Origin: a virus
Direction: 5' to 3' (one strand)
IMG/VR virus record: IMGVR_UViG_3300049911_000019
Span: 1-45,709 of that record
DNA: 45,709 nt
Below, piece after piece: positions 24,713 through 32,072 of the stretch. Position 1 is the stretch's first letter, and every line of letters starts with the position of its first letter. The notes under the pieces are model-generated. The model made no database searches, was not told the DNA's origin, and saw only the letters and a program-made list of their open reading frames with translations. The translations under genes and the position numbers were made by a program.

Positions 24713-26971
24713 CTATCCTTTCAAAATCTCAGACCGCCCCCAGTCATTAACGCGAATACCGAGGGCAATTTTTTCCTGTTTAATACCCTTGCGCGACCGG
24801 ACCAGTTTTAGTCCGGGTAACGACGCTATTAAACTTCTCATAAATGTGGCTTTTAGTCCCTCGTTACGGCCCTCTCGTTTGCACCACCACCGCCATAATT
24901 CATATAAGAAATCAGTTGATTCAAACAACCCCTCGTGTTTTGTGATACACTGTTCGACGAATACTTGACACGGCGATACCAATTCTCTGAACGTCTGTAA
25001 TGCTTTTTCCGATGATTGCGGTAGTGAGAAATTATTTGATTGATACAATGATTTTAACCCTTCCAAGGCCCAGTTAATTATTCCCCCGGTCGCCGCTTCG
25101 TTCCTCAGTCTGGCCTTGAGGCCCCGGTCTTCGTGACCGACGTACGAGTTCTCAAACGTGAGCATATTCGTGCGGTATTCCAAGGCCCGGCTATGGTCGG
25201 TGAAGGCGGGGAGGTCGTTCATTGCAATGGTGAACCGGCAGAACAGGCGTATCAGGGGGAGGGCGTTCATATTTTTACGGTTTACGCTGACCGCATCCCC
25301 GCCTGTGATATGGAGGACTTTTTCGAGGACCGCTTCTGCCTCACCGGCACGGGGGGATTTAGCATCGCCGATAATTGCGGATAGTTTTCCGATAAGCGGC
25401 TGATAACCAAACGCACCCGCGAGAGCCTGGAAAGAAGTTTCACAACAATTACGGTCTCCAAGCATAGCTTGCAGCGTTTCAAGCGTCGTAGATTTACCGG
25501 ACCGAGGACACCCTGTAAACAGCATGAGTTTTTCGTAGGACATATCTGGCACACAGTTATATCCGAACCACTGTTGGAGCAGTTTAATTTTTTCCTGGTC
25601 GCCATTGAAAATTTCCCCCAAAAATTTAATCCATATTGTAGAGTTTATTTCCTGGTTAAAATCATACGGCAGAACCGTAAACGTGAATAGGTCGGGCGAG
25701 GGTTTATAAAGACATATCTCACCTTTTGAATACTTGTCTATGTCGAGAACCCCGTTGTGGAACGTAATAAGGCGACTTGGGCTGGGTTTAGTTTTATCCG
25801 AGCAGAGCCAGGTCGGGGGGTCGGCATCGACGAGACAGAAGGCATTGCAGGCATCCCGAACGTCATAAATTTTAGCACGTGTAGGTTTGTATTGGACAAC
25901 CGTTCCATCTTTATTAAGATGCTTTTTTCTCGCAAGGAACCTGTACAGTTCGCCGTGGATTTTTTCGTCAGATATACCCTCGTAACACTGACCAGTAAAC
26001 TCTACAAATTCTTTGCGGAATAAACGTAAATTTAACTTGCCTTTTTTGGTTTTTTCACGTTTTAGCCATTCCTCGGCGATGGTGTAAGCAATGTCATCCT
26101 CGAATATAGTGGGGTCGAGGGCTGAATCGCCGGTGGTTTTTATGTAATCGAGTAGTTGGGATTGGGTCAGTCCCGCGAGTTTCCAGGCTCGCAGGTCTTT
26201 GATTCCTTCGGGGGGGAGTAACTTAATAACCAAAGGGCAAACCTTTCGTAAAATCGCAAACGTCGATTCCATCCCGGTCTTCCCGGCTCCTGAATCGTTC
26301 TCCCCACACACAACCACTTGTCGTCCGCGAACCAAATTACCCAAAAAGGTTTTACCCCCCTCCGCCGACGGTCTGCCCACAGCGACGAAACCCAGGTCGA
26401 AAGTCGCCGCCACGTCGCTCGCGCCTTCGACAACAAGGACAGGATGTGGGGATGGGGACAAACCTGATAGACTACTACGCCGTGCAGAGTTCCGTTGCTT
26501 GTCCAACACGTGTAAATAGCCGGGGGCGTTCGGTGATAACGGCCCGATAGACCCTGTTGAAGTATGCACACAAACGATGGCTGCGGGGGCGTCATATTCA
26601 TTGTCAGGATACATACACCCATCGGCTTTTCCGCAGAGTTTACAGGGGAACTCTTTTGACACTCGCACCCAGTTTTTCTTTTCGTAGTTTTCTTGGATTT
26701 TGTTGACATAAGTTAATCCTCTTTTAGAACCTTTGATTGGAAGTTTTTTACCACTAATATCTCTATATAGGATACCAATAATTTCGCCGTGTTCATCTCG
26801 TTCGGGGAATACCCACGCCTGCATCCCATATTCATTGACCGGGGCGAACCCCACCTCCAAGGCGTGGAGGGACATTATGCTCACGCCCAGGGTCTCGGCC
26901 AGGGGCCGGAGGAGGGCAGGGTAGTGCTTTACGTTGTCGAGGTATTTGTCGTATATTTTAAGGTCGGGCAT
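24713..26971 (-). CDS. TOPRIM primase / SF3 helicase
   Basis: 752 residues. A zinc-type CKLC (110-113) with C119 precedes a TOPRIM domain with VLVVEGASDV (Glu182) and the acidic GEND cluster (224-226). A D5-like superfamily 3 helicase follows: Walker A GCPRSGKS (487-494), an IIGDAK Walker B-type strand (533-538) and TIAMNDLP as sensor. The C-terminus is a winged-helix-like segment (FLYELWRWWCKREG ... SLIASLPGLKLVR). It primes and unwinds DNA at the fork with the family A polymerase. The N-terminal helicase-loading domain is standard for phage fusions of this type. Confidence 0.88.
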   Translation of the reverse strand: MPDLKIYDKYLDNVKHYPALLRPLAETLGVSIMSLHALEVGFAPVNEYGMQAWVFPERDEHGEIIGILYRDISGKKLPIKGSKRGLTYVNKIQENYEKKNWVRVSKEFPCKLCGKADGCMYPDNEYDAPAAIVCVHTSTGSIGPLSPNAPGYLHVLDKQRNSARRSSLSGLSPSPHPVLVVEGASDVAATFDLGFVAVGRPSAEGGKTFLGNLVRGRQVVVCGENDSGAGKTGMESTFAILRKVCPLVIKLLPPEGIKDLRAWKLAGLTQSQLLDYIKTTGDSALDPTIFEDDIAYTIAEEWLKREKTKKGKLNLRLFRKEFVEFTGQCYEGISDEKIHGELYRFLARKKHLNKDGTVVQYKPTRAKIYDVRDACNAFCLVDADPPTWLCSDKTKPSPSRLITFHNGVLDIDKYSKGEICLYKPSPDLFTFTVLPYDFNQEINSTIWIKFLGEIFNGDQEKIKLLQQWFGYNCVPDMSYEKLMLFTGCPRSGKSTTLETLQAMLGDRNCCETSFQALAGAFGYQPLIGKLSAIIGDAKSPRAGEAEAVLEKVLHITGGDAVSVNRKNMNALPLIRLFCRFTIAMNDLPAFTDHSRALEYRTNMLTFENSYVGHEDRGLKARLRNEAATGGIINWALEGLKSLYQSNNFSLPQSSEKALQTFRELVSPCQVFVEQCITKHEGLFESTDFLYELWRWWCKREGRNEGLKATFMRSLIASLPGLKLVRSRKGIKQEKIALGIRVNDWGRSEILKG

Positions 26972-27887
26972 TTAACCTATCCTGTGCCTCTGCGATTCGT
27001 CTGGTTGAGAGTTCTATCTGGGACTGTCTCACGTCGATTCCTATATAGTTGCGACCGTGGGCGATGGCCACCGCCGGAACGGTGCCTGACCCGCAGAACG
27101 GGTCTAATACCGTGCCGTTCGGCGGGCAAAAACTTCTGATAAAAAACTCTGCCAGTTTCTCGGAGAAAGGAGTCTCGTTTTCGTGGGCGAGTTTTGAACC
27201 GAGTTTACCCCCACCGCTATTACAATGAATGAGATTACCCGGATTTCTTTTATTTGGTATCGTATATTCCTTTTTAATAATTCTACAACTACCGTCTTCA
27301 TTATATCCAGAAGTAGTAGTTTTATTCATAATTATATTCCCAGGATTGGCTTTGGGCGGCGGAACATAAGGTTTGCCGAGTTCAAGTTTTTGTTTCCCGT
27401 TATTAGCCCGCGTTCCATCATTATTGCGGTTGCCAAATGTCCCCCCTGGGCCGTATTTGCACGGTTGCCCCAAAGCGAGGCTATCACTCCAAACTAATTT
27501 ACCTTTTGGAGAGACACAGACAATCCATTCATAGTCGTTTCGTAACCAATCTGTTCCCCCGGAACCAGGAATACCATTACGTGAATAAATAGGCGGGCAT
27601 CGTAAATTAAACCCCGCCCTGTGCAGGTCGGCCATCAGTAACGCCGGGGTCGCGGACCATTTATAATTCCTTGTTTTCCCTGCAACCACCACGGCCACTA
27701 ACCCCCGGCAAACACGGGTCGCCGCACCAATCCAGGCGACACACCAATCAACCCAGTCCTGACCCTTGAGATTGAAACCAATTCCATAAGTTCGGCAGTC
27801 CTCGTAGGGCGGACTGGTGAATACTAAATCCACGCTACGGGGACGCATTTTATTCATCACTGTCAGGGCGTCGCCACATATTAGCAT
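26958..27887 (-). CDS. DNA methyltransferase (beta-class, SPPY type)
   Basis: 309 residues starting at ATG 27887, which overlaps the preceding stop as TGATG. The N-terminal MLICGDALTVM and VDLVFTSPPYED (motif IV, SPPY) and the C-terminal NGTVLDPFCGSGTVPAVA (motif I, SAM binding) are in the order of beta-class N4-cytosine/N6-adenine enzymes. SPPY often indicates N4-cytosine, but this is not decisive. It probably marks phage DNA against host restriction. The central 120 residues are long and Asn/Gly rich, a possible target-recognition insert. No cognate endonuclease is adjacent. Confidence 0.85.
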   Translation of the reverse strand: MLICGDALTVMNKMRPRSVDLVFTSPPYEDCRTYGIGFNLKGQDWVDWCVAWIGAATRVCRGLVAVVVAGKTRNYKWSATPALLMADLHRAGFNLRCPPIYSRNGIPGSGGTDWLRNDYEWIVCVSPKGKLVWSDSLALGQPCKYGPGGTFGNRNNDGTRANNGKQKLELGKPYVPPPKANPGNIIMNKTTTSGYNEDGSCRIIKKEYTIPNKRNPGNLIHCNSGGGKLGSKLAHENETPFSEKLAEFFIRSFCPPNGTVLDPFCGSGTVPAVAIAHGRNYIGIDVRQSQIELSTRRIAEAQDRLNARP

Positions 27888-28015
27888 CAATACCAGTCCC
27901 CAGTCCAGCCACATCGTTTACAGTAATCCCGCGTGTCCTCGGTCCCATTGGGGTGGGTCCGCATACGCCAGGCCCAGTTGTGGCCGAGTAGCCAACAGAT
28001 AAGCCGTTTAATCAT
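27887..28015 (-). CDS. Small zinc-ribbon protein, 42 aa
   Basis: Starts at ATG 28015 (MIKRLICWLLGHNWAWRM) and ends with YCKRCGWTGDWY. The GHNW...C-x-x-C pattern is common in 40-60 residue phage zinc-ribbon proteins of unknown role. It overlaps the methyltransferase start. Its leader contains the tRNA-like minihelix at 28020-28065, which leaves almost no room for a ribosome binding site. Confidence 0.7.
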   Translation of the reverse strand: MIKRLICWLLGHNWAWRMRTHPNGTEDTRDYCKRCGWTGDWY

Positions 28016-28019
28016 AAAA

Positions 28020-28065
28020 CCAGCGAGGGGGAATCGAACCCCCAGAATCGCCACCGGGTCGCTGG
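28020..28065 (-). ncRNA. tRNA-like acceptor/T-arm minihelix
   Basis: On the minus strand CCAGCGA pairs with TCGCTGG (7 bp, 28059-28065 with 28020-28026). This encloses a perfect T-arm: GGGGG / CCCCC (28043-28039 with 28031-28027) with the 7-base loop TTCGATT, which fits the T-loop consensus TTCRANY. Only a 15-base linker replaces the D and anticodon arms. TTTTA follows. It is therefore not a full tRNA. Possibilities are a tRNA-derived attachment site, a processing signal or a terminator. Confidence 0.6.
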
Positions 28066-28077
28066 TCACTAAAACCC

Positions 28078-28878
28078 TTAAACCTTCGCTGTCTTCGCCA
28101 ACACCAGTTCCTTAATCTGGAACCAGTTCTCCGGCGTAATCTTCTCCTCGGCAGTATTTATATCGCCGGTCACGGTCTGAATCGCTGTTGTCCATTCAGT
28201 TGTCAACGCCTCGTCGGTCACGTTATCGCGCTTCAACGACGATACCGCCGCCCACGCCTCGTCGGCTGTGCATTTCCCCACGTTGGTCTTGGGAATTACA
28301 GGTTTGCCGGCGGGCCGGCCACGCTTGGGGGGAGCGGTCGCCGGAGCGGGGGGTGCCGCTACCGGGGCTTTCGCTGGTGCCGCTACTGCTGCCGGGGCCG
28401 ATACGGCCTTCTTCGGGGCCTTAGTCGAGGCTAATACCCCAGCGTATTTCGCCTGGAGGGCCTTTACCCCGTCGGCGTCGAGTTTACGAACGCCACGGAC
28501 CGGGGAGGCACCGGGTTCGTCAATCCAACTGACCTGTAATGTGGTCTTCTCATTGTAGGTGTTGGGTTCCACGCGGAACTGAATCGGGGTTCCGGGGAAT
28601 GGGTGATTCGCAAGTTCAACGAGGCTGGCCCCGTCCCATCCTACTATTTTTTTGAGTTGCTTCGCGTTTAGCGTTTCGTGGTCCTTGCTGTCAATCAACA
28701 CCCCATAGTAGTTGATTTCATCGGCTTCCGGGTTGGCCGGGAGCCACGAATCGGTCTCCGGGTCATAGACCTCGGCGGCCTTGAGAGCGAGGTTACACTG
28801 GGGGAATCCACCACTGGACTCTCCTACCCCGCCGTCTAATACTGTTCCTTTGTAATACCCTGCTTGACTGATTAACAT
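28078..28878 (-). CDS. SSB/DUF669-like DNA-binding protein with AT-hook
   Basis: 266 residues. The N-terminal 120 residues have an OB-like layout (YYKGTVLDGGVGESSGGFPQ, then GVLIDSKDHETLNAKQLKK, then TTLQVSWIDEPG) like DUF669-type phage ssDNA-binding proteins. A long Ala/Pro/Lys linker (about 150-195) contains an AT-hook core, PKRGRPAGK. The last 65 residues are a small helical domain (ITPENWFQIKELVLAKT). AAAGGGG precedes the ATG. It lies with Sak4-like, RecB-like and VRR-NUC genes in a recombination/replication block. Confidence 0.65.
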   Translation of the reverse strand: MLISQAGYYKGTVLDGGVGESSGGFPQCNLALKAAEVYDPETDSWLPANPEADEINYYGVLIDSKDHETLNAKQLKKIVGWDGASLVELANHPFPGTPIQFRVEPNTYNEKTTLQVSWIDEPGASPVRGVRKLDADGVKALQAKYAGVLASTKAPKKAVSAPAAVAAPAKAPVAAPPAPATAPPKRGRPAGKPVIPKTNVGKCTADEAWAAVSSLKRDNVTDEALTTEWTTAIQTVTGDINTAEEKITPENWFQIKELVLAKTAKV

Positions 28879-28901
28879 ACTGTTACCCCTTTCAAAAAAT
28901 T

Positions 28902-28928
28902 GTTAATAACCGCGGTTAATTTATTAAC
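28902..28928. promoter_or_regulatory. Palindrome upstream of the SSB-like gene
   Basis: GTTAATAA (28902-28909) and TTATTAAC (28921-28928) flank a perfect AACCGCGGTT core (28908-28917). It fills the gap between the end of the 28928-29128 gene and the SSB-like start. An operator or mRNA processing hairpin is possible. No T-run follows, so it is a poor terminator. Confidence 0.5.
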
Positions 28929-29128
28929 TAATCGTTCAGGAAATCCAACGCGTCCTCGTTGGTTATTCCTACAAATTCTGTCTTGCAATCATTTACATCA
29001 ATCCCTGATTTGTCATACACGGCGTCGAGTTTCTTTCTGGCTTTTACCTTAGCCTGCTCCTCGGTGTCGGCATCCACTATAATACTTACCCAATCTTTTT
29101 CTACATACGATACATTATACCTCGGCAT
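28928..29128 (-). CDS. Small hypothetical protein, 66 aa
   Basis: Start at ATG 29128, with AAAGGAC 7 bases upstream. The alpha/beta sequence (YNVSYVEKDWVSIIVDADTE ... KARKKLDAVYD) has the look of a small antiparallel sheet-helix fold found in several phages, without known role. It follows the Sak4-like gene by one base and would be cotranscribed with it. Confidence 0.65.
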   Translation of the reverse strand: MPRYNVSYVEKDWVSIIVDADTEEQAKVKARKKLDAVYDKSGIDVNDCKTEFVGITNEDALDFLND

Positions 29129-29129
29129 T

Positions 29130-29987
29130 TTACTGTCCTTTCTTAAACACAAACTGCCAGATACTATCATCTGCCGGCGTGGCGAACGATACCGGATTCT
29201 CATTTACCGTTCTGGACTTTGCCATAAAATATACTTCGGGTTTCGTGTAAATTACGCGGGTCGTCGTCCCCGTGGCCTTTTTTTCCTTGGTCGCCGAGAC
29301 CTGTTCATACGCCACGCGGAGCAGGTGGTCGGCCCATTCACAATACATAGATAGCACTGACGGCTTGCCGTTATAGAGGCGGGGACCGTCACACAGGTAG
29401 TCAAGGCCGCCCGGATTCGATATTCGATTATTGGTCCCTTGGGCAATAAATATCACGTTCTTACCCATAGCCACCAGCCGGTCACAATCAAGAAGTGGTA
29501 AACGCATCGTATCGTAGATATGTTTATACCCCTTACCGTATCCATACGATTCGATGTTCATGGCCTTGGCCCCCTGGGCTGCCGGTATTGTGGTCAAGAC
29601 GTGCTGTTCGGCCAGGTATTCCAACAAGGTCGCCGTATCAATCACGACTGTTTCGCAGTCCAATGTGAGACAAGCGTTCAGGGCGTTACGAACGGACTGG
29701 AACGTATGAGGAATCTCATTACCAGCCGCATCGGTATTCGGCAGATACATCGGCCTCTCGCCGTTCGGGTGTTTGAGTTTCCGGGCACCGTCATCCAGCG
29801 GAATAAATACGGGCTTTGGCGCGAGGATGGATAGGCTGCTCTTGCCCATACCTGTCTCACCGTAAACAATAATCTTTTCGCCGGAGTGAGTATCAGTCCA
29901 TCGTTTAATTGCCAACGGTTGAGACCTCTGGGCCTGGGCCACAGGCCGGGCCGGGGCGGGGGGTCGGGTTGGGGTTGTTGGGGGCAT
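29130..29987 (-). CDS. Sak4/AAA_24-like RecA-fold ATPase
   Basis: 285 residues. After a Pro/Ala-rich N-terminal stretch of about 25 residues comes the P-loop GETGMGKSSL and a Walker B strand ETVVIDTATLLEYL. The remaining order (FIAQGTNNR region, then the C-terminal beta strands) matches phage AAA_24/Sak4 proteins, single-strand annealing or RecA-like recombinases that work with an SSB. Its neighbours (SSB-like, RecB-like nuclease, VRR-NUC) support a recombination role. AAGGAG precedes the ATG. Confidence 0.8.
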   Translation of the reverse strand: MPPTTPTRPPAPARPVAQAQRSQPLAIKRWTDTHSGEKIIVYGETGMGKSSLSILAPKPVFIPLDDGARKLKHPNGERPMYLPNTDAAGNEIPHTFQSVRNALNACLTLDCETVVIDTATLLEYLAEQHVLTTIPAAQGAKAMNIESYGYGKGYKHIYDTMRLPLLDCDRLVAMGKNVIFIAQGTNNRISNPGGLDYLCDGPRLYNGKPSVLSMYCEWADHLLRVAYEQVSATKEKKATGTTTRVIYTKPEVYFMAKSRTVNENPVSFATPADDSIWQFVFKKGQ

Positions 29988-31108
29988 TATTCACTCCTTT
30001 TCTGGAACCCATCAGGTATGTCTTGGGGTCCTATGTTAATATGGTTGTAACACCAATTTATATAGTCGCAGCGGTATGTGGCCTCGCACGAAGCCTCGTT
30101 ACGCCACCACGTATTCTTATTTGCCATCATCCTGATACTGGTATAAATGTTAAACAGTTCCCACTCGAACGCCTTAATATCGTCGTCATTGTGGGCCAGT
30201 TCCTTGCGGGCGAAATAATACTCAGGCCGAATCGTGATGTCTTGCAGTAGCCGGGCACCATACATTTCGGGGGTCTCCCGAATGGCGAACGTGCCGGGTT
30301 TCTTGCCGGGTTCTATTTGGGTAATTTTACCGTTGACCATTACCCCGTTATCAAATTCCATTGTTTCAAATTTCGTGTCGCAATACATTCCGCCTACCAC
30401 AAACTCTTTACTCTCCGCCTGGGTCAGCATCTTCGGAGCGGTCTTCGGCTTATGCCACACGTCATACAGCACTCCGACCTGCCCCAACCCCAACCGGCGG
30501 GCAGCATAGGTATAGAGCCGGGTCTGTGTGTCGAGGGTCAGGTGGTTCCAATAGGTAGAGTCTGGTTCGACACCTTTACTCGTTGATTTATATTCGTGAA
30601 CAAATCTATTACTCTCAGCACTAAACGTCCGGTCGATTTTACCAATCAGTTCGGCCTGTAATTTATGCCCGCTGATGGGCGATAACAGCGGCAAACGGAA
30701 TTTCTGTTCCAGTTTTTCAACCGCATATCCAGGGTCCTGGTATAACCACTGATAGCCAATCAGTGAATACAGAAGGGTTATCCGTTCGGTCTCCCATTCT
30801 TCTGGGGTCTTGGATACCGGCATGGTCGCATACGCTTTATTCAGGTGTCGGATAACCGCGTCCATTATATTCTCAGGCAGCGTCTTGGTCCCAACGCACA
30901 GGGCGCAGGTCTCATTCCCCGGCCCGTGGCAATCGGGGCAGGCCCCGCCCGGCGTGAGGTCGGCGATTTCGTGTATCTTATGGTAGTTCGTTCCCATCCT
31001 GGTCGCGTCGGTCTCGGCGACGGGAGTCAGGCCCAGGACGTACCTGTAATAGTAGCGTACTGGACAAGCCTTGAAACATCCGATTGAAGTTGCAGACATC
31101 AGGTTCAT
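29987..31108 (-). CDS. RecB/Cas4-type PD-(D/E)XK nuclease
   Basis: 373 residues. Nuclease signatures appear in order: an N-terminal LMSATSIGCFKACPVRYYYR (Cys near the start, as in Cas4/AddB-type iron-sulfur nucleases), the helix motif RMGTNYHKIHE, GKIDRTF, HEYKST (E-x-K) and the QTRLYTYA motif. C-terminal cysteines (CEATYRC ... WC) could complete the cluster. A second zinc-like pair (CPDCHGPGNETCALC) is inserted near residue 58. It probably trims DNA ends for recombination with the Sak4-like ATPase. It overlaps its downstream gene by one base. Confidence 0.85.
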   Translation of the reverse strand: MNLMSATSIGCFKACPVRYYYRYVLGLTPVAETDATRMGTNYHKIHEIADLTPGGACPDCHGPGNETCALCVGTKTLPENIMDAVIRHLNKAYATMPVSKTPEEWETERITLLYSLIGYQWLYQDPGYAVEKLEQKFRLPLLSPISGHKLQAELIGKIDRTFSAESNRFVHEYKSTSKGVEPDSTYWNHLTLDTQTRLYTYAARRLGLGQVGVLYDVWHKPKTAPKMLTQAESKEFVVGGMYCDTKFETMEFDNGVMVNGKITQIEPGKKPGTFAIRETPEMYGARLLQDITIRPEYYFARKELAHNDDDIKAFEWELFNIYTSIRMMANKNTWWRNEASCEATYRCDYINWCYNHINIGPQDIPDGFQKRSE

Positions 31109-31554
31109 ATTTTAATTCCCTTGAAAAAGTATTCTAATTCCTCGACGCCATGCACAATGAGATAGACCCCATTATTGTCTAAAATATCCCGTCGGAACTT
31201 CTGTTGGTCAATTGACAATCGCCCGCCCTTCCCGGCCTTACACTCAATCTCTAATCGCCGACCGCCGTTACGCAGGATGCCGGTAATATCAGCCGACCCT
31301 ACTATTCCGTAGGTAAAAAACCCCGTTCGGCCCAACGTGCCTTTACCTACGTTCATCCGCCGTGCCCATATTCGGTTCTGTTTTAACCAATCAAGGCACT
31401 CCTGTAATACCGCCGCTTCCGGTTGTTCTACGACTGGCACACACGGAGCCGTCGGTATCGACCCATCCCCCGTTACGTGGGGCCGGCCCCCGGCCTTGAG
31501 TTGGTGGTAGGCCGTGGCGATTCGGGAGAAGGTTTTGGATTTAGGGTTTTTCAT
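31105..31554 (-). CDS. VRR-NUC nuclease
   Basis: 149 residues starting at ATG 31554. The core GSADITGILRNGGRRLEIEC followed by KAG is the PD-(D/E)XK arrangement (Asp and E-x-K) of VRR-NUC enzymes, which cut branched or Holliday junction DNA. KQNRIWARRMNVG and GVYLIVHGVEEL complete the fold. It overlaps the small membrane-like gene upstream by 14 bases and the RecB-like nuclease downstream by 4. No ribosome site is seen, so translation is probably coupled. Confidence 0.85.
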   Translation of the reverse strand: MKNPKSKTFSRIATAYHQLKAGGRPHVTGDGSIPTAPCVPVVEQPEAAVLQECLDWLKQNRIWARRMNVGKGTLGRTGFFTYGIVGSADITGILRNGGRRLEIECKAGKGGRLSIDQQKFRRDILDNNGVYLIVHGVEELEYFFKGIKI

Positions 31555-31705
31555 ATAGTCTAAGTATAACGGCGAAACATAATATGTTGATGTGTATATA
31601 AACCATTCCCAGCGAAATCCCCCAACCAAACCCCAAGTGATAACTGGTTGGATTCAACCACAACTCCCACCGTCCTATTGGCCAGTTGCTGTATAGTTTT
31701 CTCAT
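31541..31705 (-). CDS. Small hydrophobic protein, 54 aa
   Basis: From ATG 31705: starts MRKLYSNWPIGRWELWLNPT, ends with a hydrophobic run (LGMVYIHINILCFAVILRL). One membrane or beta-hairpin segment is likely. It starts 3 bases after the previous stop. The ILCFAVIL motif echoes GILCFSVTI in the upstream gene, so the two may be related. No known family. Confidence 0.6.
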   Translation of the reverse strand: MRKLYSNWPIGRWELWLNPTSYHLGFGWGISLGMVYIHINILCFAVILRLYEKP

Positions 31706-31708
31706 ATT

Positions 31709-31933
31709 TTACCAAATTTTTGCGCTTTTGATTTCCGCATAAGTTATCGTTACCGAGAAACATAAAATTCCAACGCTGATACTGCGATAATGCCCGGTAG
31801 TTTTCTTGGTATATGTTACCGTTTGGGTTCGTCCGCCGATACTCAGGGGTATCGCCCAGTAGAGTAGGTTAAGGCCAACGATTGCGTTACTTCCCGCCGG
31901 GTGCCCGAATGTTTTTGACCATCTTAGGTTCAT
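31709..31933 (-). CDS. Small hypothetical protein, 74 aa
   Basis: ATG 31933, with AAGGAAT 5 bases upstream. Starts NLRWSKTFGHPAGSNAIVGL, with a hydrophobic stretch (LLYWAIPLSIGG) and a C-terminal GILCFSVTITY. It overlaps the preceding Cys-rich gene by 47 bases. The shared ILCF motif links it to the next downstream ORF. Confidence 0.6.
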   Translation of the reverse strand: MNLRWSKTFGHPAGSNAIVGLNLLYWAIPLSIGGRTQTVTYTKKTTGHYRSISVGILCFSVTITYAEIKSAKIW

Positions 31934-32072
31934 TTGATTCCTTCCATAGTTTTTGTACCATTGCCCGTACTTCGGGTCTCTGGCATAGGCATAACATCTG
32001 GACTATACAGCCTGAACATTTCTTCATATCCAAATTGTCACAGTCTTCGGTCGGGACTTCGGTACATTTCAT
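31887..32072 (-). CDS. Cysteine-rich small protein, 61 aa
   Basis: ATG 32072, overlapping the polymerase stop by 4 bases. Six cysteines, including CSGC and CLC, suggest metal binding. The second half is basic (VQKLWKESNEPKMVKNIR). Coupled to the polymerase gene; role unknown. Confidence 0.65.
   Translation of the reverse strand: MKCTEVPTEDCDNLDMKKCSGCIVQMLCLCQRPEVRAMVQKLWKESNEPKMVKNIRAPGGK

Noticed and set aside
28020-28065. Full tRNA gene
   Set aside because: Acceptor and T-arm pair well but D and anticodon arms are absent; only 15 bases lie between the stems, so reported as a tRNA-like element.
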